DNA from: Dehalococcoidia bacterium
Lineage (GTDB): Bacteria > Chloroflexota > Dehalococcoidia > GIF9 > UBA5629
Assembly: GCA_028715025.1 (NCBI GenBank)
Contig: JAQTLG010000107.1
Span: 1 to 6,194 of the forward strand
Direction of reading: 5' to 3'
DNA length: 6,194 nucleotides
Under the pieces are notes generated by a model, which ran no database searches, was not told the origin of the DNA, and saw only the letters and a program-made list of their open reading frames with translations. Shown here piece after piece: positions 5,392 to 6,194 of the stretch. The stretch's first letter is position 1. Each line of letters begins with the position of its first letter. The position numbers were made by a program, and so were the translations under genes.

Positions 5392-6194
5392 TTATCCGGG
5401 CCTGCGGGGATGGCTCCTCGGTTCTTCCCTGCGCCCTCGCGGAGGCATACCCGGCCTCGGCGGTCCGCTATTTGTCATGGGCGGAACAGAAAGCTTATCC
5501 TGCGTTGCCGGCTTATCAGCTGAAGCGCCGGACTGTTCGTTAAAAACTGCTTTACGCGAAAGGTTTATGCGTCCCAGCCGATCGATCTCGGTCACCTTGA
5601 CCATAATCTCATCGCCAATTTTGACCACGTCTTCCACGCGCGCCACGTGATGGTCAGCAAGCTCGCTGATATGCACCAGCCCTTCCTTGCCGGGCAGTAC
5701 CTCAACAAATGCACCGAAATTTTGTATCCTGCTGACCTTGCCCGTGTAGATGGCCCCCACCTCAACATCCTGCGTGAGGCCCTCTACCTTGCGTATAGCC
5801 GCCTGGGCCGATTCCTCGCTGGCCGATCCGATAACTACGGTGCCATCATTTGATACCTCGATAGTGGTCTTGGTCTCTTCGATGATGGCCTTGATATTCT
5901 TGCCACCCGGCCCTATCAGGGCCCCTATCTTGGACGGATCAATGGTTATCTTGTACATACGCGGCGCATACTTGCTCAGATTAGGGCGCGCTTCAGGTAT
6001 GGCTGCCTTTAGAACATCCAGGATGACCTGGTGCGCCTCCCTGGCCTGCAGCGTAGCTTTAGCCAGTACTTCATGAGAAACGCCTTGAAGCTTGATATCA
6101 AGCTGGATAGCTGTAATACCGTTGACGGTACCGGCGACTTTATAGTCCATATCTCCGTAATAATCTTCTATCCCCTCGATATCCGTGAGGATGA
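5392..6194 (-). CDS. pnp: polyribonucleotide nucleotidyltransferase, C-terminal part (5'-truncated)
   Basis: PNPase degrades RNA 3' to 5' with phosphate as a trimeric ring. The frame stays open to the window edge, so this is the last 266 residues of an expected total of about 700 or more. The visible part starts with ILTDIEGIEDYYGDMDYKVAG, the end of the second RNase PH domain with the conserved Asp residues of the catalytic GDMD(F/Y)K motif; the Met within it (6150) is internal, not a start. A short helical linker leads to a KH domain (about 80-140 of the visible part) with its GPGG RNA-binding loop. An S1 domain follows (about 145-215: GAIYTGKVSRIQNFGAFVEV and GLVHISEL). The last 50 residues are a low-complexity tail rich in Pro and Arg ending in HPRRPG, probably disordered and possibly RNA- or protein-binding. 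It lies upstream of dapB in the same direction and may share its transcript. Confidence 0.97.
   Translation of the reverse strand, partial: ILTDIEGIEDYYGDMDYKVAGTVNGITAIQLDIKLQGVSHEVLAKATLQAREAHQVILDVLKAAIPEARPNLSKYAPRMYKITIDPSKIGALIGPGGKNIKAIIEETKTTIEVSNDGTVVIGSASEESAQAAIRKVEGLTQDVEVGAIYTGKVSRIQNFGAFVEVLPGKEGLVHISELADHHVARVEDVVKIGDEIMVKVTEIDRLGRINLSRKAVFNEQSGASADKPATQDKLSVPPMTNSGPPRPGMPPRGRREEPRSHPRRPG

Noticed and set aside
5392..6150. A separate 252-residue KH-S1 protein starting at the ATG at 6150
   Set aside because: The frame continues upstream to the window edge with residues that match the PNPase core directly before GDMDYKVAG. The ATG is an internal methionine of pnp.

Overview
The window is a 6.2 kb piece of a bacterial chromosome that is almost entirely coding. 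It holds two gene blocks that converge on a 95-bp gap. All seven ORFs of any size make sense as intact or edge-truncated genes, and I see no mobile element, CRISPR array, RNA gene or frameshift. The gene set, moderate GC and protein signatures suggest a member of the Chloroflexota, possibly Dehalococcoidia-like. Those signatures are a CDP-alcohol phosphotransferase with a SYIRARAEGL segment, a PurA with GGDNAGHT and LTRLDVLD variants, and the order pnp-dapB-asd-dapA facing purA. This assignment rests on remembered resemblance and was not tested by a search.

Left block, plus strand (2-2486): the 3' part of a CDP-alcohol phosphatidyltransferase (phospholipid head-group synthesis), a 73-residue protein with two predicted membrane helices, purA (adenylosuccinate synthase, first committed step from IMP to AMP), and a cysteine-rich DUF3795-type protein of unknown function starting 6 bp after purA. 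The first two genes are 12 bp apart, and purA follows after 67 bp.

Right block, minus strand (6194 down to 2582): the 3' part of pnp (polynucleotide phosphorylase, RNA decay), then dapB, asd and dapA with gaps of 49, 1 and 15 bp. Asd makes aspartate semialdehyde, DapA condenses it with pyruvate, and DapB reduces the product. The three genes thus give consecutive steps from aspartyl phosphate to tetrahydrodipicolinate, the route to diaminopimelate and lysine. They look like one transcription unit, probably read through from pnp.

Nothing in the window amounts to a new biological system; it is core metabolism. The points most worth a second look are the uncharacterised Cys-rich protein linked to purA, the small membrane protein between a lipid enzyme and purA, residue changes at the predicted lysine feedback site of DapA, and the unresolved head-group substrate of the truncated lipid enzyme.
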